Below, piece by piece: positions 8,832 through 17,014 of a stretch of 52,488 bases of DNA. Positions within the stretch are counted from its first letter, which is position 1. Each line of letters starts with the position of its first letter. Source of the stretch: Chlorobiaceae bacterium (GTDB lineage: Bacteria; Bacteroidota; Chlorobiia; Chlorobiales; Chlorobiaceae); assembly GCA_013334925.1 (NCBI GenBank), contig JAAXWP010000011.1:1-52488 (forward strand), read 5' to 3'. Below the pieces are notes generated by a model that was given only the letters and a program-made list of their open reading frames with translations, made no database searches and was not told the origin of the DNA. Made by a program: the position numbers and the translations under genes.

Positions 8832-9391
8832 GGAATCGCCTATTTCACAAACTCTTATTCATCATGATACAACGATTGCAAACGTAACAGGCGCCTGGCG
8901 ACGCCTTACATACCCAATATATACAAAGGTAAAGTAATTAAGTGGTATCACACGCAAGAATGAAACAAACTCATAGGTGTCCTATAACATCCTGACCGAG
9001 TCTGACACCCGGTATCGAGACAGCACCACCATCGAAACTCTCGACGGAAAACATGCCGGCTCGCACGCTCCCAACGATCAGAAAATAGCGCGCAACGGAC
9101 GGAAGTGATCGGACATGCATGAGGCAAGTTGATCTTGGACAGAATGAAGTAACGCCATCACTCCAGGTCAGTTTCCAAGGCCAACCACACCATTGCCTGT
9201 TATCGATTTTATTACTCCGACCATATTAAATCGCAAATGAATACCGCTCCAGATCTGTCATCCTGAACGAAGCGAAGGATCCATCTTCTTTTCGAGCAGG
9301 GAGTTATGGATTCTTCTTCCGACAGACCGGGAGAAAAATGACATTGTCTGCTGTTGTGAGTTGTGACTTTTAATTACCGGAGCAATAACTT
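8832..9391. other. Intergenic region with a dispersed hairpin repeat
   Basis: About 560 bases with no supportable gene, between the start of the kinase gene and the second sigma-54 promoter. It holds the imperfect inverted repeat at 9255-9345 described separately. The rest shows nothing recognisable. Confidence 0.4.
9255..9345. repeat. Dispersed hairpin repeat, copy D (short form)
   Basis: It begins CTGTCATCCTGAACGAAGCG and ends GAGAAAAATGACA, with an internal ATCCAT/ATGGAT pair, so the two halves are imperfect inverted copies. The GTCAT-CTGA core and GAAG-ATCC block are shared with the longer repeats at 13987-14229, 39370-39536 and 39687-39919. Confidence 0.5.
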
Positions 9392-9407
9392 CGGCACGGC
9401 ATTTGCA
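9392..9407 (+). promoter_or_regulatory. Sigma-54 (RpoN) promoter
   Basis: CGGCAC, five bases, TTGCA gives a near-consensus -24/-12 element. The start is expected near 9419, about 45 bases before ATG 9464. The downstream leader (GAAxxxAAAATGAGA, then an AGGAGG site) is shared with the paralogous locus at 6187. Confidence 0.78.
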
Positions 9408-9463
9408 GCTCTATCTGTGAAGCCTGAAATTGAACCAAAATGAGATTCACCAGGAGGCCCCCA

Positions 9464-9652
9464 ATGAAAACGAATCACTTCATCAGCGAGGATATCACCA
9501 GCATCCTCAGGGATATCGAAACCGAAATGCAGTCCTTTGATCATCAGCGTCTCCAGGAGATGGAGGATGAGAACAAACGACTGAAGCAGCTGGTCGACAG
9601 CCAGGATCTTGAAATCAGGATGCTCAGGGAGATGACCATCGCAAACTGGTAA
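9464..9652 (+). CDS. 62-aa coiled-coil protein, IS3 OrfA-like, paralogue 2
   Basis: The second copy of the 6265 gene: same length, same layout (ITSILRDIETEM start, RLQEMEDENKRLKQLV zipper, EIRMLREMTIANW end), with about half the residues identical by eye. A CAGGAGG site precedes ATG 9464. The most conserved part is the last 14 residues, which suggests a functional C-terminus (binding, or recognition by a partner). It lies 163 bases upstream of the Cys-repeat precursor gene on the same strand and may share its transcript. Resemblance to IS3 OrfA lacking the HTH core is by pattern; function unknown. Confidence 0.72.
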   Translation: MKTNHFISEDITSILRDIETEMQSFDHQRLQEMEDENKRLKQLVDSQDLEIRMLREMTIANW

Positions 9653-9684
9653 CTCGAAGCGGACAAGCAAAGCACGACAAACGG

Positions 9685-9700
9685 CGGCCATCCCCTTGCA
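9685..9700 (+). promoter_or_regulatory. Possible sigma-54 promoter ahead of the RiPP precursor
   Basis: CGGCCA, five bases, TTGCA keeps the invariant GG-N10-GC geometry but deviates from consensus in the -24 half. It lies about 116 bases ahead of ATG 9816 and downstream of the second 62-aa gene. Weaker than the two upstream elements. Confidence 0.35.
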
Positions 9701-9815
9701 GGGTCAGATTGAAATAGCTAAAATTGATGGTAAGCATTTATGCTGATTCCCTCTGCTGGCGGCAAGCCTGGAGGGATCACCATGTCGGACCTGCTCAATC
9801 CCTTCAGGAGTAACC

Positions 9816-10385
9816 ATGGAAAACATGACCGTACAGCTGACGAGACCGGTGGAACTGACCGCTACGGCAAGCATCGGGCAGCTTCGCGCCAGAAAAAAAC
9901 AGCTGAAAGCAGAACTGGAGAGCCTCGCCAGGCAATCCTCATCATTCGGAGAATCTGCGTCTGACGCTGGTGCTTCAGCCACAACCTTCGAGCGTGAAAA
10001 AGAACTCTGCCGAGAGCTTGCCGATGTCATCTCGCTGGTCAGAACCCGCAACGCCAGAAGGGCGAACGCTCGAAAGATGCCGGATATGTTTGCCCCTATC
10101 GAAGCTACAATCGACACAGCAATACAGATCGATCCATTTTTCGATGCTCCCATCGAAGTCACCAGCTGTGTGACAAACTGCGACTCCGACTGCGTAACCA
10201 ACTGTACCGACGGCTGCACCCTTGCCTGCGATTCGGACTGCAGGACCGGATGCACCAGCGGCTGTACGTTCTCGCAATCCGGAAACAATACCGGCAGCTA
10301 CGTCGTCACTCCCGTGATCACCGCTGACGGCCAGACGGATCTTCGACCGGTTCCGGCAAGTCATTTTTCGATCGAGTGGAACTGA
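9816..10385 (+). CDS. Cys-repeat RiPP precursor peptide (CXXX repeat)
   Basis: A 189-aa protein. Residues 1-115 form a charged, helical leader (RARKKQLKAELESLARQ, EKELCRELADVISLVR). Residues 118-150 carry nine cysteines at 118, 122, 126, 130, 134, 138, 142, 146 and 150, exactly every fourth residue, separated by small or polar triplets (VTN, DSD, VTN, TDG, TLA, DSD, RTG, TSG). A 39-residue Cys-free tail ends SIEWN. Perfect CX3 spacing next to a radical SAM/SPASM enzyme fits a thioether (sactipeptide/ranthipeptide-like) precursor, similar in concept to the CXXX-repeat peptides predicted by Haft and Basu. An AGGAG site precedes ATG 9816. A metal-binding protein is the alternative. Confidence 0.72.
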   Translation: MENMTVQLTRPVELTATASIGQLRARKKQLKAELESLARQSSSFGESASDAGASATTFEREKELCRELADVISLVRTRNARRANARKMPDMFAPIEATIDTAIQIDPFFDAPIEVTSCVTNCDSDCVTNCTDGCTLACDSDCRTGCTSGCTFSQSGNNTGSYVVTPVITADGQTDLRPVPASHFSIEWN

Positions 10386-10448
10386 TGCCGACGTTGTTCG
10401 CGTCATGCCGATAACCCGACTCCCCGACCGAGCTGCAGGGAAATGGGC

Positions 10449-10476
10449 CCCTCTTTCTGGTATACCGGAAAGAGGG
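10449..10476 (+). terminator. Stem-loop between precursor and maturase genes (attenuator-like)
   Basis: CCCTCTTTC (10449-10457) and GAAAGAGGG (10468-10476) form a perfect 9-bp stem; the loop TGGTATACCG contains a further palindrome, so nearly all 28 bases can pair. A T-rich but interrupted stretch follows. Placed between a precursor and its enzyme, it would allow high precursor and low enzyme expression. Confidence 0.5.
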
Positions 10477-10576
10477 CGCCTGTTTGCTTCGTTCATGTTT
10501 TATCGTTTTCAGGATTGCCGCCGTTAGCCGGGCGATTTTAGCGTGGACAATCCCGACAATCTACAACCTGGTAGTT

Positions 10577-12001
10577 ATGAAGGCTGCGGATACGATCCTC
10601 TGTATTTCACCGGACTGGCGTCTGAGGTATGATGGCAACCGTCTGGTAGTCTACAAGTTCAGCATCGAAGAGGTGCAGTGGATGAGCCCGTCGTTCAGGG
10701 ATGCCATCGCCCTGACGCTGTTCGATGGACATACCGACCTGCAGGCGATCACCGAACGCTTTGCGAAAATCCTCTGCTGTCCGCTGGACAAGGCGCAAAA
10801 AGCCATGCAGGAGATCGTCTCCGCCTACTTGCTTTCGGACCTGAAAATCCTTGCGGACACCAGTACCATGACCGGCAGGGAGTGGATCACTTACGAGCCC
10901 GCGCACCTGAAACTTTCGGGCCAGACCTACCAGCAGAAAAAAAGGCTGGACGCACCACTCTCACTCCTGCTGATGCCGTGGAACTCGTGCGACACCGACT
11001 GCATCTACTGCTATGCTGAACGGAAACCGGTCAGGCGGAACGAACACCTGACGGTCAGACGCTGGAAGGAGCTGATCGACGAAGCGGCCGAGGCAGGGAT
11101 TCAGATCGCGACCTTCTCGGGCGGGGATCCGATGAAACACCCCGGCATCCTCTCCCTGATCGACCGGCTCATCTCGAGGGAGTTCATTTTTTCCATGACC
11201 ACCAAAGCGCACGTTTCTCTTCCGTTCGCCTCCCGGCTGCTCGACATGGGTTTCGGACAACGCGACTTCCAGGTCAGCATCGATGCCTGGTCGGATAATC
11301 TTGCCGACCATATGGTCAAACGACCGGGCTATAAAGCGATCGCTGTCGACAGCATCAGGAACCTGTTGCGACGGGGCATCCGTGTCCGCACCAACTCCGT
11401 CTGTACACCGCTCAACCTGCATGACGTACCGAACCTGCTCATGAATCTCGCGAAACTGGGCGTACGGAAGTCCAGCATCGCCGTTTATGGCCGTTCGCTG
11501 TTCCGGCACGACGACGCACTTTTCCTCTCCGAGGAGCAGATTGCCTGGCTCAGGGAGCGGGTCGAAGCGGTTCGGCTTCAGTTCCCCGACTACGACATCA
11601 AGTTCAACGGCGCCACCATCGATTACAACGCCATTCCGGAGGAGGAGAAAAACCGCCGATGGAAAGAGCGGGCCCACTGCAGCGGCGGCTCATCGTCGAT
11701 GACCATCTGTGCGGACGGCCGGATCATCCTCTGCGAGCAGATGCCGCAGGAGGAGCAGTACAGTGCCGGGAATGTGAAAACCCAGGGGCTGATCGAAGTC
11801 TGGAACTCCGAGCGGATGAAAGCGCTCGCTTTCCCGCCAAAAGAGCGGTTCCTAGGCACCGTCTGCGAAGATTGCGAAGAGTTCGACGAGTGCCACTACG
11901 ATTACGGCTACTGTTTCCGCGACGCGCTCAACGCCTATGGCACCGTATTCGGACCGCCACCAAACTGCCCCAAGGCTCCGGAGTCTCCACGGTTCGCGTA
12001 A
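10577..12001 (+). CDS. RRE/radical SAM/SPASM peptide maturase
   Basis: A 474-aa protein. Residues about 12-95 resemble a PqqD-like RiPP recognition element (WRLRYDGNRLVVYKF, then a helical part). The radical SAM cluster motif is C138-DTD-C142-IY-C145, followed by GGDPMKHP (GGE-like motif). The C-terminus is a SPASM/twitch region with many Cys (CADGRIILCEQ, CEDCEEFDECHYDYGYC) able to hold auxiliary 4Fe-4S clusters. Such enzymes install thioether or C-C crosslinks in a leader-bound precursor. Its substrate is probably the Cys-repeat protein encoded 191 bases upstream on the same strand. I chose ATG 10577; upstream codons to 10484 lack an ATG. The ribosome site is weak, consistent with low expression. 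Confidence 0.85.
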   Translation: MKAADTILCISPDWRLRYDGNRLVVYKFSIEEVQWMSPSFRDAIALTLFDGHTDLQAITERFAKILCCPLDKAQKAMQEIVSAYLLSDLKILADTSTMTGREWITYEPAHLKLSGQTYQQKKRLDAPLSLLLMPWNSCDTDCIYCYAERKPVRRNEHLTVRRWKELIDEAAEAGIQIATFSGGDPMKHPGILSLIDRLISREFIFSMTTKAHVSLPFASRLLDMGFGQRDFQVSIDAWSDNLADHMVKRPGYKAIAVDSIRNLLRRGIRVRTNSVCTPLNLHDVPNLLMNLAKLGVRKSSIAVYGRSLFRHDDALFLSEEQIAWLRERVEAVRLQFPDYDIKFNGATIDYNAIPEEEKNRRWKERAHCSGGSSSMTICADGRIILCEQMPQEEQYSAGNVKTQGLIEVWNSERMKALAFPPKERFLGTVCEDCEEFDECHYDYGYCFRDALNAYGTVFGPPPNCPKAPESPRFA

Positions 12002-12022
12002 ACAGACAACACCTGAATCGGG

Positions 12023-13846
12023 TCAGAGCACGCTCAGCTCCTGACGGCTCTCCCATGCCTGCTGGTAACGCCCTCCCTTTTCGAGCAACTGCCGGTGACT
12101 TCCGGACTCAACGATCCGTCCGTTCTGCATGACATGGATGACATCCGCCTGCATGGTCGTCGCCAGCCGGTGGCTGATGATAAGTACGGTGCAGCCAGCG
12201 GCCAGCTCACGGAACCGCTCAAACCATGTTGATTCCGCCCAGACGTCGAGCATGCTGGTCGGTTCGTCGAGAATGATCAGCTTGGCGCGCCGCAAAAACG
12301 CCCTGGCAAGCGCGACCCGCTGCCACTCCCCCGCGCTCAGCTCCGCCCCGCCGAACCATTTGCCGAGCACCGTACCGAAACCTTCGGGCAGGCCCCGGAT
12401 GATTTCTGCAGCTCCCGAAGCTTCGGCAGCCGATTCGATCTCCATCATTTCCGGAGTTCTCCGGATGTCGCCATGGGCGATATTCTCCGCAGCGCTGACA
12501 TGGTAACGCATCGGGTCCTGGAACAGCACCGTGATCTGCCGCCGCCAGTCCGCCTGGCGCAACTGCCGTATATCCCGGCCATCGATCGTGATCCTGCCGC
12601 GGTCGGGATCGTAGAAGCGGCAGAGCAGCTTGATAAGGGTCGTCTTGCCCTCGCCGTTCTCCCCGAGAATGGCCGCGATCTCGCCTGACCTGAGCTTAAA
12701 ATCGAACCCCTGCAGCAGCAACCGTTCGCTGCCAGGATAGTGGAAATCGACCGATTCGAACCGGATGCCATCCTCCAGCGCAGGAACCGGTAGCGGATGT
12801 TCGGGATCGCGAATCACGGGCTCGGTCGTAAGCAGTTCGAACAGGTTTTCGAGGAACAGCATGTTCAGGTAGATATCGCCAGCGTTCCGCAAGAGGTTGG
12901 ACATGAGCCGCTGCCCCTGCCCGAAGGCCTGGTAGAAGAGCACGATGTCTCCCACGCCAGCACGCCCGGCAATCGTCCTGGAGACCATCCACAGCATACC
13001 GGCTCCCGTCGTCAGGATCGCGAGAATGCCCGCAACCAGTTCCGTGAGCAGTTTCCCGGTCTCAAGCGACCGTTTTCCCTGCCGTAACGTCGCACGCAAC
13101 CGCTGGTACGACGACCGGTAATGATCACCAAGATCGAAAAACCGCAGCTCCTGCGCCGCCTCGCGCGTCGTGAGGAGCCAGTCGTAGTAGTCGCAGCGGC
13201 GTTCATCGGTGGTATTCCTGCGCCGCCACTCCTCCATGCGCCCGGCATGACGCACCGTCACCCACAAGGCCGGCACGGTGCCGGCAACGAGCAGCAGCGG
13301 AACCCAGTAGGCATAAGAGGAGAGCAGCGCCGCCATACCGGCAAGCGTGATGGTGTTCTGGCCGAGGCTCCCCATGCTTTCGAGCAGGCCGATCGGTCGG
13401 CTCACGGCATCGGCACGGGCGCGATGCAAGCGGTCATAGCCGGACGTAGAGTCGAAAAAGCCCAGGTCGAGCGCCGTTACCCGGTCATGGATCAATCCTC
13501 CCATATAATCCTGGATGCGGCCTCCCTGAATGGTTCGCACCCATTGCCCGAGGCTCTGCAGCACCTGCCCGAAAAGCATCAGCAGCCCAAGCGTCAGCAC
13601 CTGCATGACGATGGCCGGTGAACCAGAGATCGAAGGCGCCGAACCGTGAGAAACAACCAAGGCAAGGCTGTCCACCACCTGCCGGGTCATGTTGACCGTA
13701 ATCACGGGAAGCACGCCCTGCACGACAAGCAGAAGTAACCACGCGACCATCCAGCCCCGGGATGCGTTCCAGACCAGACGTAATGTTTTGGGGATATAAC
13801 TCGCCTGCCTCAGCAAGCGCCCGATGTTTGAACGGTCACGACTCAT
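12023..13846 (-). CDS. ABC exporter, fused permease and ATPase (probable RiPP exporter)
   Basis: A 607-aa half-transporter. An N-terminal membrane domain of about six helices (residues about 35-320) is followed by an ATPase domain with Walker A GENGEGKTT, signature LSAGEWQRVALARAF and Walker B LIILDEPTS. The W in the signature (GEWQR instead of GGQQQR) is shared with peptide exporters such as NisT/McjD-type proteins. No C39 peptidase domain is present, so leader removal would need another enzyme. It is convergent with the radical SAM gene, with 21 bases between the stops. A role in exporting the Cys-repeat product is inferred from proximity. A GTG at 13855 is an alternative start. Confidence 0.82.
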   Translation of the reverse strand: MSRDRSNIGRLLRQASYIPKTLRLVWNASRGWMVAWLLLLVVQGVLPVITVNMTRQVVDSLALVVSHGSAPSISGSPAIVMQVLTLGLLMLFGQVLQSLGQWVRTIQGGRIQDYMGGLIHDRVTALDLGFFDSTSGYDRLHRARADAVSRPIGLLESMGSLGQNTITLAGMAALLSSYAYWVPLLLVAGTVPALWVTVRHAGRMEEWRRRNTTDERRCDYYDWLLTTREAAQELRFFDLGDHYRSSYQRLRATLRQGKRSLETGKLLTELVAGILAILTTGAGMLWMVSRTIAGRAGVGDIVLFYQAFGQGQRLMSNLLRNAGDIYLNMLFLENLFELLTTEPVIRDPEHPLPVPALEDGIRFESVDFHYPGSERLLLQGFDFKLRSGEIAAILGENGEGKTTLIKLLCRFYDPDRGRITIDGRDIRQLRQADWRRQITVLFQDPMRYHVSAAENIAHGDIRRTPEMMEIESAAEASGAAEIIRGLPEGFGTVLGKWFGGAELSAGEWQRVALARAFLRRAKLIILDEPTSMLDVWAESTWFERFRELAAGCTVLIISHRLATTMQADVIHVMQNGRIVESGSHRQLLEKGGRYQQAWESRQELSVL

Positions 13847-14511
13847 GGCTACCACATCGTATTACTGCGGCCATTATTGCTTGGGGATACATCAGCACTC
13901 AACGATGCACAAATTCAGGATCTGTCACTCTGAATGAAGCAGAGCGGAATGAAGAAGCCATCATTTTTTTTAATAACCACTTCCGGATGAGACTGTATCA
14001 GAAGCGCCAACAAAGCCGCTTTTGACGCCAGTTCGTTCACTTTTCCTGTCATTCTGAGTCCAACACAGTCGGGCGAAGAATCCATCAGCATCTCGTAAGG
14101 CTTTATATATCTAACGTTCATGAAGTAGTCCCAAATATTCTGGTTCCTTCTCCCGTCAAGTCGGGATCAGGATGACATTCAGGGGCAAGTTCAAAATACA
14201 CAGGTAAATCCATTCTGAGACAGCCTCATGACAACACCCGGTCTTGAGTATCATGGATGACCGTTATGCTGGCCGGCGTCATATCGCCCTGTTGATCACT
14301 GAGTGACAAGATATCAAACCCCGGCGTCACGAACCGAACACCCGTTTACGATAATTTCGAGCGAACCATCCGTTGCATCGGAGGTTGTGGACAATTGCGA
14401 CACATCATGAAAGGATGCACCGGCACGTCAGGAACAAAATAACCCTTCTCCGGGTATAAAGATAAGTCCCATCAGATCCGGGAGCGTATCCAGAACCCCC
14501 GAATCACACCC
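13847..14511. other. Intergenic region dominated by repeats
   Basis: About 665 bases between the divergent ABC exporter and DUF4403 genes. It contains the 243-bp repeat A (13987-14229) and, at about 13912-13950, a fragment with the same GTCA-CTCTGAATGAAGC core. No supportable gene. The last 100 bases presumably carry the DUF4403 promoter, not recognisable to me. Confidence 0.45.
13987..14229. repeat. Dispersed MITE-like repeat, copy A (243 bp)
   Basis: The ends are imperfect inverted repeats: ATGAGACTGTATCAGAA at the left and the complement of ATGAGGCTGTCTCAGAA at the right (15 of 17 match). Inside are the blocks GTCATTCTGAGTC, ACACAGTCGGGCGAAGAATC and TTCTCCCGTCAAGTCGGGA, all present in copy B at 39687-39919. 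It has no coding capacity, so any movement would need an enzyme supplied elsewhere. Confidence 0.75.
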
Positions 14512-16035
14512 ATGACCGAAACAGCATCCGGCAAAAGATCAAACCTCAGACCGATCGTCATCACCGCCATAGTCGCGGCACTGCTTGCCGGAGCGGGCTA
14601 CTGGCTTTTCCACAGCTACACCATCCTCAAAACCAGACCGCCGGCTCCCCTCACCGAAGATGTTCCCCTGGAACGACCGACCTCCGTTTTCAACCTGCCG
14701 ATCAGCATCGGTTACGACGTGCTTTCGGACTATCTCAATGGAAAGTTGCGCGGAGAATTCCTGCAGGCCGATCTGTGGTTGCAGAAAAAGAAAAAAGAGC
14801 GCATCACCCTGACGCTGACCAGGGAAGAACAAATCACCCTCAGCTCTGACGGCAGGGAGCTCTACTGCACCTTTCCGGTTTCAGCCGAAGCGCGGCTGAC
14901 CGACAGCCGTTTCGGCAAAACCCTGGCAAAACTTCTTGTCTGGCCGGTTCACGCCAAAGCGGTATTCACCTTCTCTACCCCGATCGGGCTCGACAGGAAC
15001 TGGCGGCTCGTCACGAAATTCAGGATCAGGAAGATCGACTGGCTCCAGGAACCGGTCGTCAAGATAGGACCGTTCAGGAAAAACATCACCGCTGACGTCG
15101 ACACCCTGCTCAGTGGCAACCGGCAGGGCCTGACCCGACTGCTCGACACCGAAATCAATCGGGCGGCAAGCCTCGAACCGACTGTAGCCGACGTATGGCA
15201 CGACCTGCAGGACCCCATTCGAATCACCAGAAAGCCGGTTCCCATCTGGCTGAGGTTCCATGGCAACGACATAACGGCAAGAATATCCCTGCACAGGAGC
15301 GCCATCGTCTGCAACACCCGGATCAGGAGCGGGATGCGGATGCTGACCGACACTGCGGCGGTACGTGATCCAGCCAGACTTCCGCCATTCCGCAGAACCC
15401 CGAAAGACAGCATCTCCACCCACTCCGAAATCAACTTCTACGCGCTGATTCCGTTCGCCAGCATCAACAGCCATCTGAATGATTATTTCAGGAACAGAAC
15501 CTTCAGCAGAAACAGATACAGCATCATCGTCCGGCAGGTCAGGGCTTACGCATCGACCAGAGGTATCTCCGTGGCCATCATGACCGACAAAGACCTCCAG
15601 GGACATATCGTCATGAGTGGCCGGCTCAATTACGACATGCCGACCCATACGATCAGGATCGACAATTTCGACTATGCCATCGACACCGGCAACCCGGTCG
15701 TCAGCACCGGCGAAGTGATCCTGCACAACGCCATCAAAGACAGCATCGCTACCCGGCTCAACCTGCAGATCGGTACCTTTGTGACCGGGCTTCCCGGCAC
15801 CATCACCAAAGCGGTCGCAAAAGCGAAAGTCGGCAGAACCATCGACCTCTCCATCGACAGCCTTGCCATCCGCAAATACGAGATCCGCATGGGCCGGGAC
15901 AACATCTTTCTGCTGGTCAACGCAACCGCAAAAAGCGCCCTGCGCATCAAGCAGATCAAATCAGGCAAAGTGATCCGGATACGCAAAACCAGACCTTCCG
16001 ACGAAAAAACAGACTCGAAAAATTCAGAGCCATAG
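14512..16035 (+). CDS. DUF4403 family membrane-anchored protein
   Basis: A 507-aa protein with one N-terminal membrane anchor (PIVITAIVAALLAGAGYWLF, residues about 14-34); the rest is presumably periplasmic. The body matches the DUF4403 pattern: repeated beta-rich units beginning LPISIGYDVLSDYLNGKL and INFYALIPFASINSHL, and a late IDNFDYAIDTGNPV segment. DUF4403 proteins are thought to have a lipid-binding-like (BPI/TULIP-type) fold, which would suit envelope lipid handling; that is inference. The C-terminus is basic. It is monocistronic, with the nitroreductase gene 132 bases downstream. Confidence 0.7.
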   Translation: MTETASGKRSNLRPIVITAIVAALLAGAGYWLFHSYTILKTRPPAPLTEDVPLERPTSVFNLPISIGYDVLSDYLNGKLRGEFLQADLWLQKKKKERITLTLTREEQITLSSDGRELYCTFPVSAEARLTDSRFGKTLAKLLVWPVHAKAVFTFSTPIGLDRNWRLVTKFRIRKIDWLQEPVVKIGPFRKNITADVDTLLSGNRQGLTRLLDTEINRAASLEPTVADVWHDLQDPIRITRKPVPIWLRFHGNDITARISLHRSAIVCNTRIRSGMRMLTDTAAVRDPARLPPFRRTPKDSISTHSEINFYALIPFASINSHLNDYFRNRTFSRNRYSIIVRQVRAYASTRGISVAIMTDKDLQGHIVMSGRLNYDMPTHTIRIDNFDYAIDTGNPVVSTGEVILHNAIKDSIATRLNLQIGTFVTGLPGTITKAVAKAKVGRTIDLSIDSLAIRKYEIRMGRDNIFLLVNATAKSALRIKQIKSGKVIRIRKTRPSDEKTDSKNSEP

Positions 16036-16167
16036 CCATGTGAACAGCCCCATGCCCGATTGAATGACCACGCATTGCCTTATATTTTTTTTCGTTCAGT
16101 TTCAGAAAACATCTCTGAAACACGCAGCAGTTCATCGGCCTCGATACCAGACAAAAAAGAAACAGCA

Positions 16168-16734
16168 ATGAACGAGACCATCACTTCGATACTCAAACGC
16201 CGCAGCGTACGTGAGTACAGCACCAAAGCGGTAGCACAGACTGAACTCGACCAGATTCTCGAAGCCGGACGCAACGCACCGACTGCCATGAACCAGCAGC
16301 CATGGCACTTTACCGTCATCCGTAACCCGGAGCTGCGCCGGAAACTTGAAGAGCAGTGCAAAACCGCATTCCTCGAATCGAGCAACGAAGCCCTCAGGGA
16401 TGTGGCCAGCCAGGAGGGATTCAGCGTGTTTTACCAGGCGCCGTTACTCATCCTCGTCTCTGCCGACAGAACCGCGCTCGCGCCTCAGTACGACAGCACG
16501 CTCGCCATGGGCAACATGATGGTCGCAGCGGCCTCGCTCGGTATCGGTAGCTGCTGGACTCATGCCGCCATACTCTTCCACGCCACCACCAGAGGCAAAG
16601 ATGCATACCGAGAACTCGGCATCGTGCTTCCGGAACATCACGAACTGTATGCTGCAGCGGGATTCGGCTATCCGTCCGGAGGCTGGCCGGAAACCCCTCC
16701 GAAGCGAGCAGATTGCGTCACCATCATGGAGTGA
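16168..16734 (+). CDS. Nitroreductase family FMN oxidoreductase
   Basis: A 188-aa protein with the FMN-binding N-terminus of the family (RRSVREYSTKAV), the APTAMNQQPWHF loop and a late GSCWTHAAILF segment. It resembles the compact NfsB/RdxA-like nitroreductases with some features of SagB-like and ferredoxin-linked forms. The substrate cannot be read from sequence. I use ATG 16168 (MNETITSIL); an in-frame extension to 16060 has no family character. It lies directly upstream of the anf promoter region but has its own stop and a 280-base gap before the sigma-54 site, so it is probably not part of the nitrogenase operon. Confidence 0.82.
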   Translation: MNETITSILKRRSVREYSTKAVAQTELDQILEAGRNAPTAMNQQPWHFTVIRNPELRRKLEEQCKTAFLESSNEALRDVASQEGFSVFYQAPLLILVSADRTALAPQYDSTLAMGNMMVAAASLGIGSCWTHAAILFHATTRGKDAYRELGIVLPEHHELYAAAGFGYPSGGWPETPPKRADCVTIME

Positions 16735-16783
16735 CGATGCGCTTCGCGCATCTATCTGAAGGGCTTCGTCCGCATTATGTTCC

Positions 16784-16818
16784 ATATGGTGCAAAACCTT
16801 TGATACTTTGCACCATAT
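16784..16818. promoter_or_regulatory. Perfect 12-bp dyad upstream of anfH (operator or UAS candidate)
   Basis: ATATGGTGCAAA (16784-16795), an 11-base spacer, and TTTGCACCATAT (16807-16818). No T-run follows, so a terminator for the nitroreductase gene is less likely. It lies about 200 bases upstream of the sigma-54 promoter at 17015, the usual distance for an enhancer-binding activator. Confidence 0.5.
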
Positions 16819-16851
16819 TGTTCACAATGTTTTGTTAAACACATCTTGTGC

Positions 16852-16895
16852 CTAAATATTTTATACAACTCAGATTTTCCGTATAAAATATTTAG
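16852..16895. promoter_or_regulatory. Perfect 15-bp AT-rich dyad upstream of anfH
   Basis: CTAAATATTTTATAC (16852-16866), a 14-base spacer, and GTATAAAATATTTAG (16881-16895). It sits about 120 bases upstream of the anfH sigma-54 promoter, in the window where activators or Mo-dependent repressors bind. A partial third copy of the arm (CCTAAATA) occurs near 16912. Confidence 0.55.
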
Positions 16896-17014
16896 CAGAA
16901 ATGCGCCTACCGCCTAAATACCAACAAACAAATGGATTGGGGGATCTCAACCCATGCCATAAGCACACCTATTTCCTCATTTTAGCAGTAGAATCAAACA
17001 TCCGCAGGTTTCGG

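Noticed and set aside
10141-10290. A tandem DNA repeat or CRISPR-like array in the precursor gene
   Set aside because: The periodicity is at the protein level (TGC/TGT every 12 bases); the bases between differ, so this is coding repetition.
16784-16818. The 12-bp dyad as a terminator of the nitroreductase gene
   Set aside because: No T-run follows and the arms are only moderately GC-rich; an operator is preferred, though not proven.
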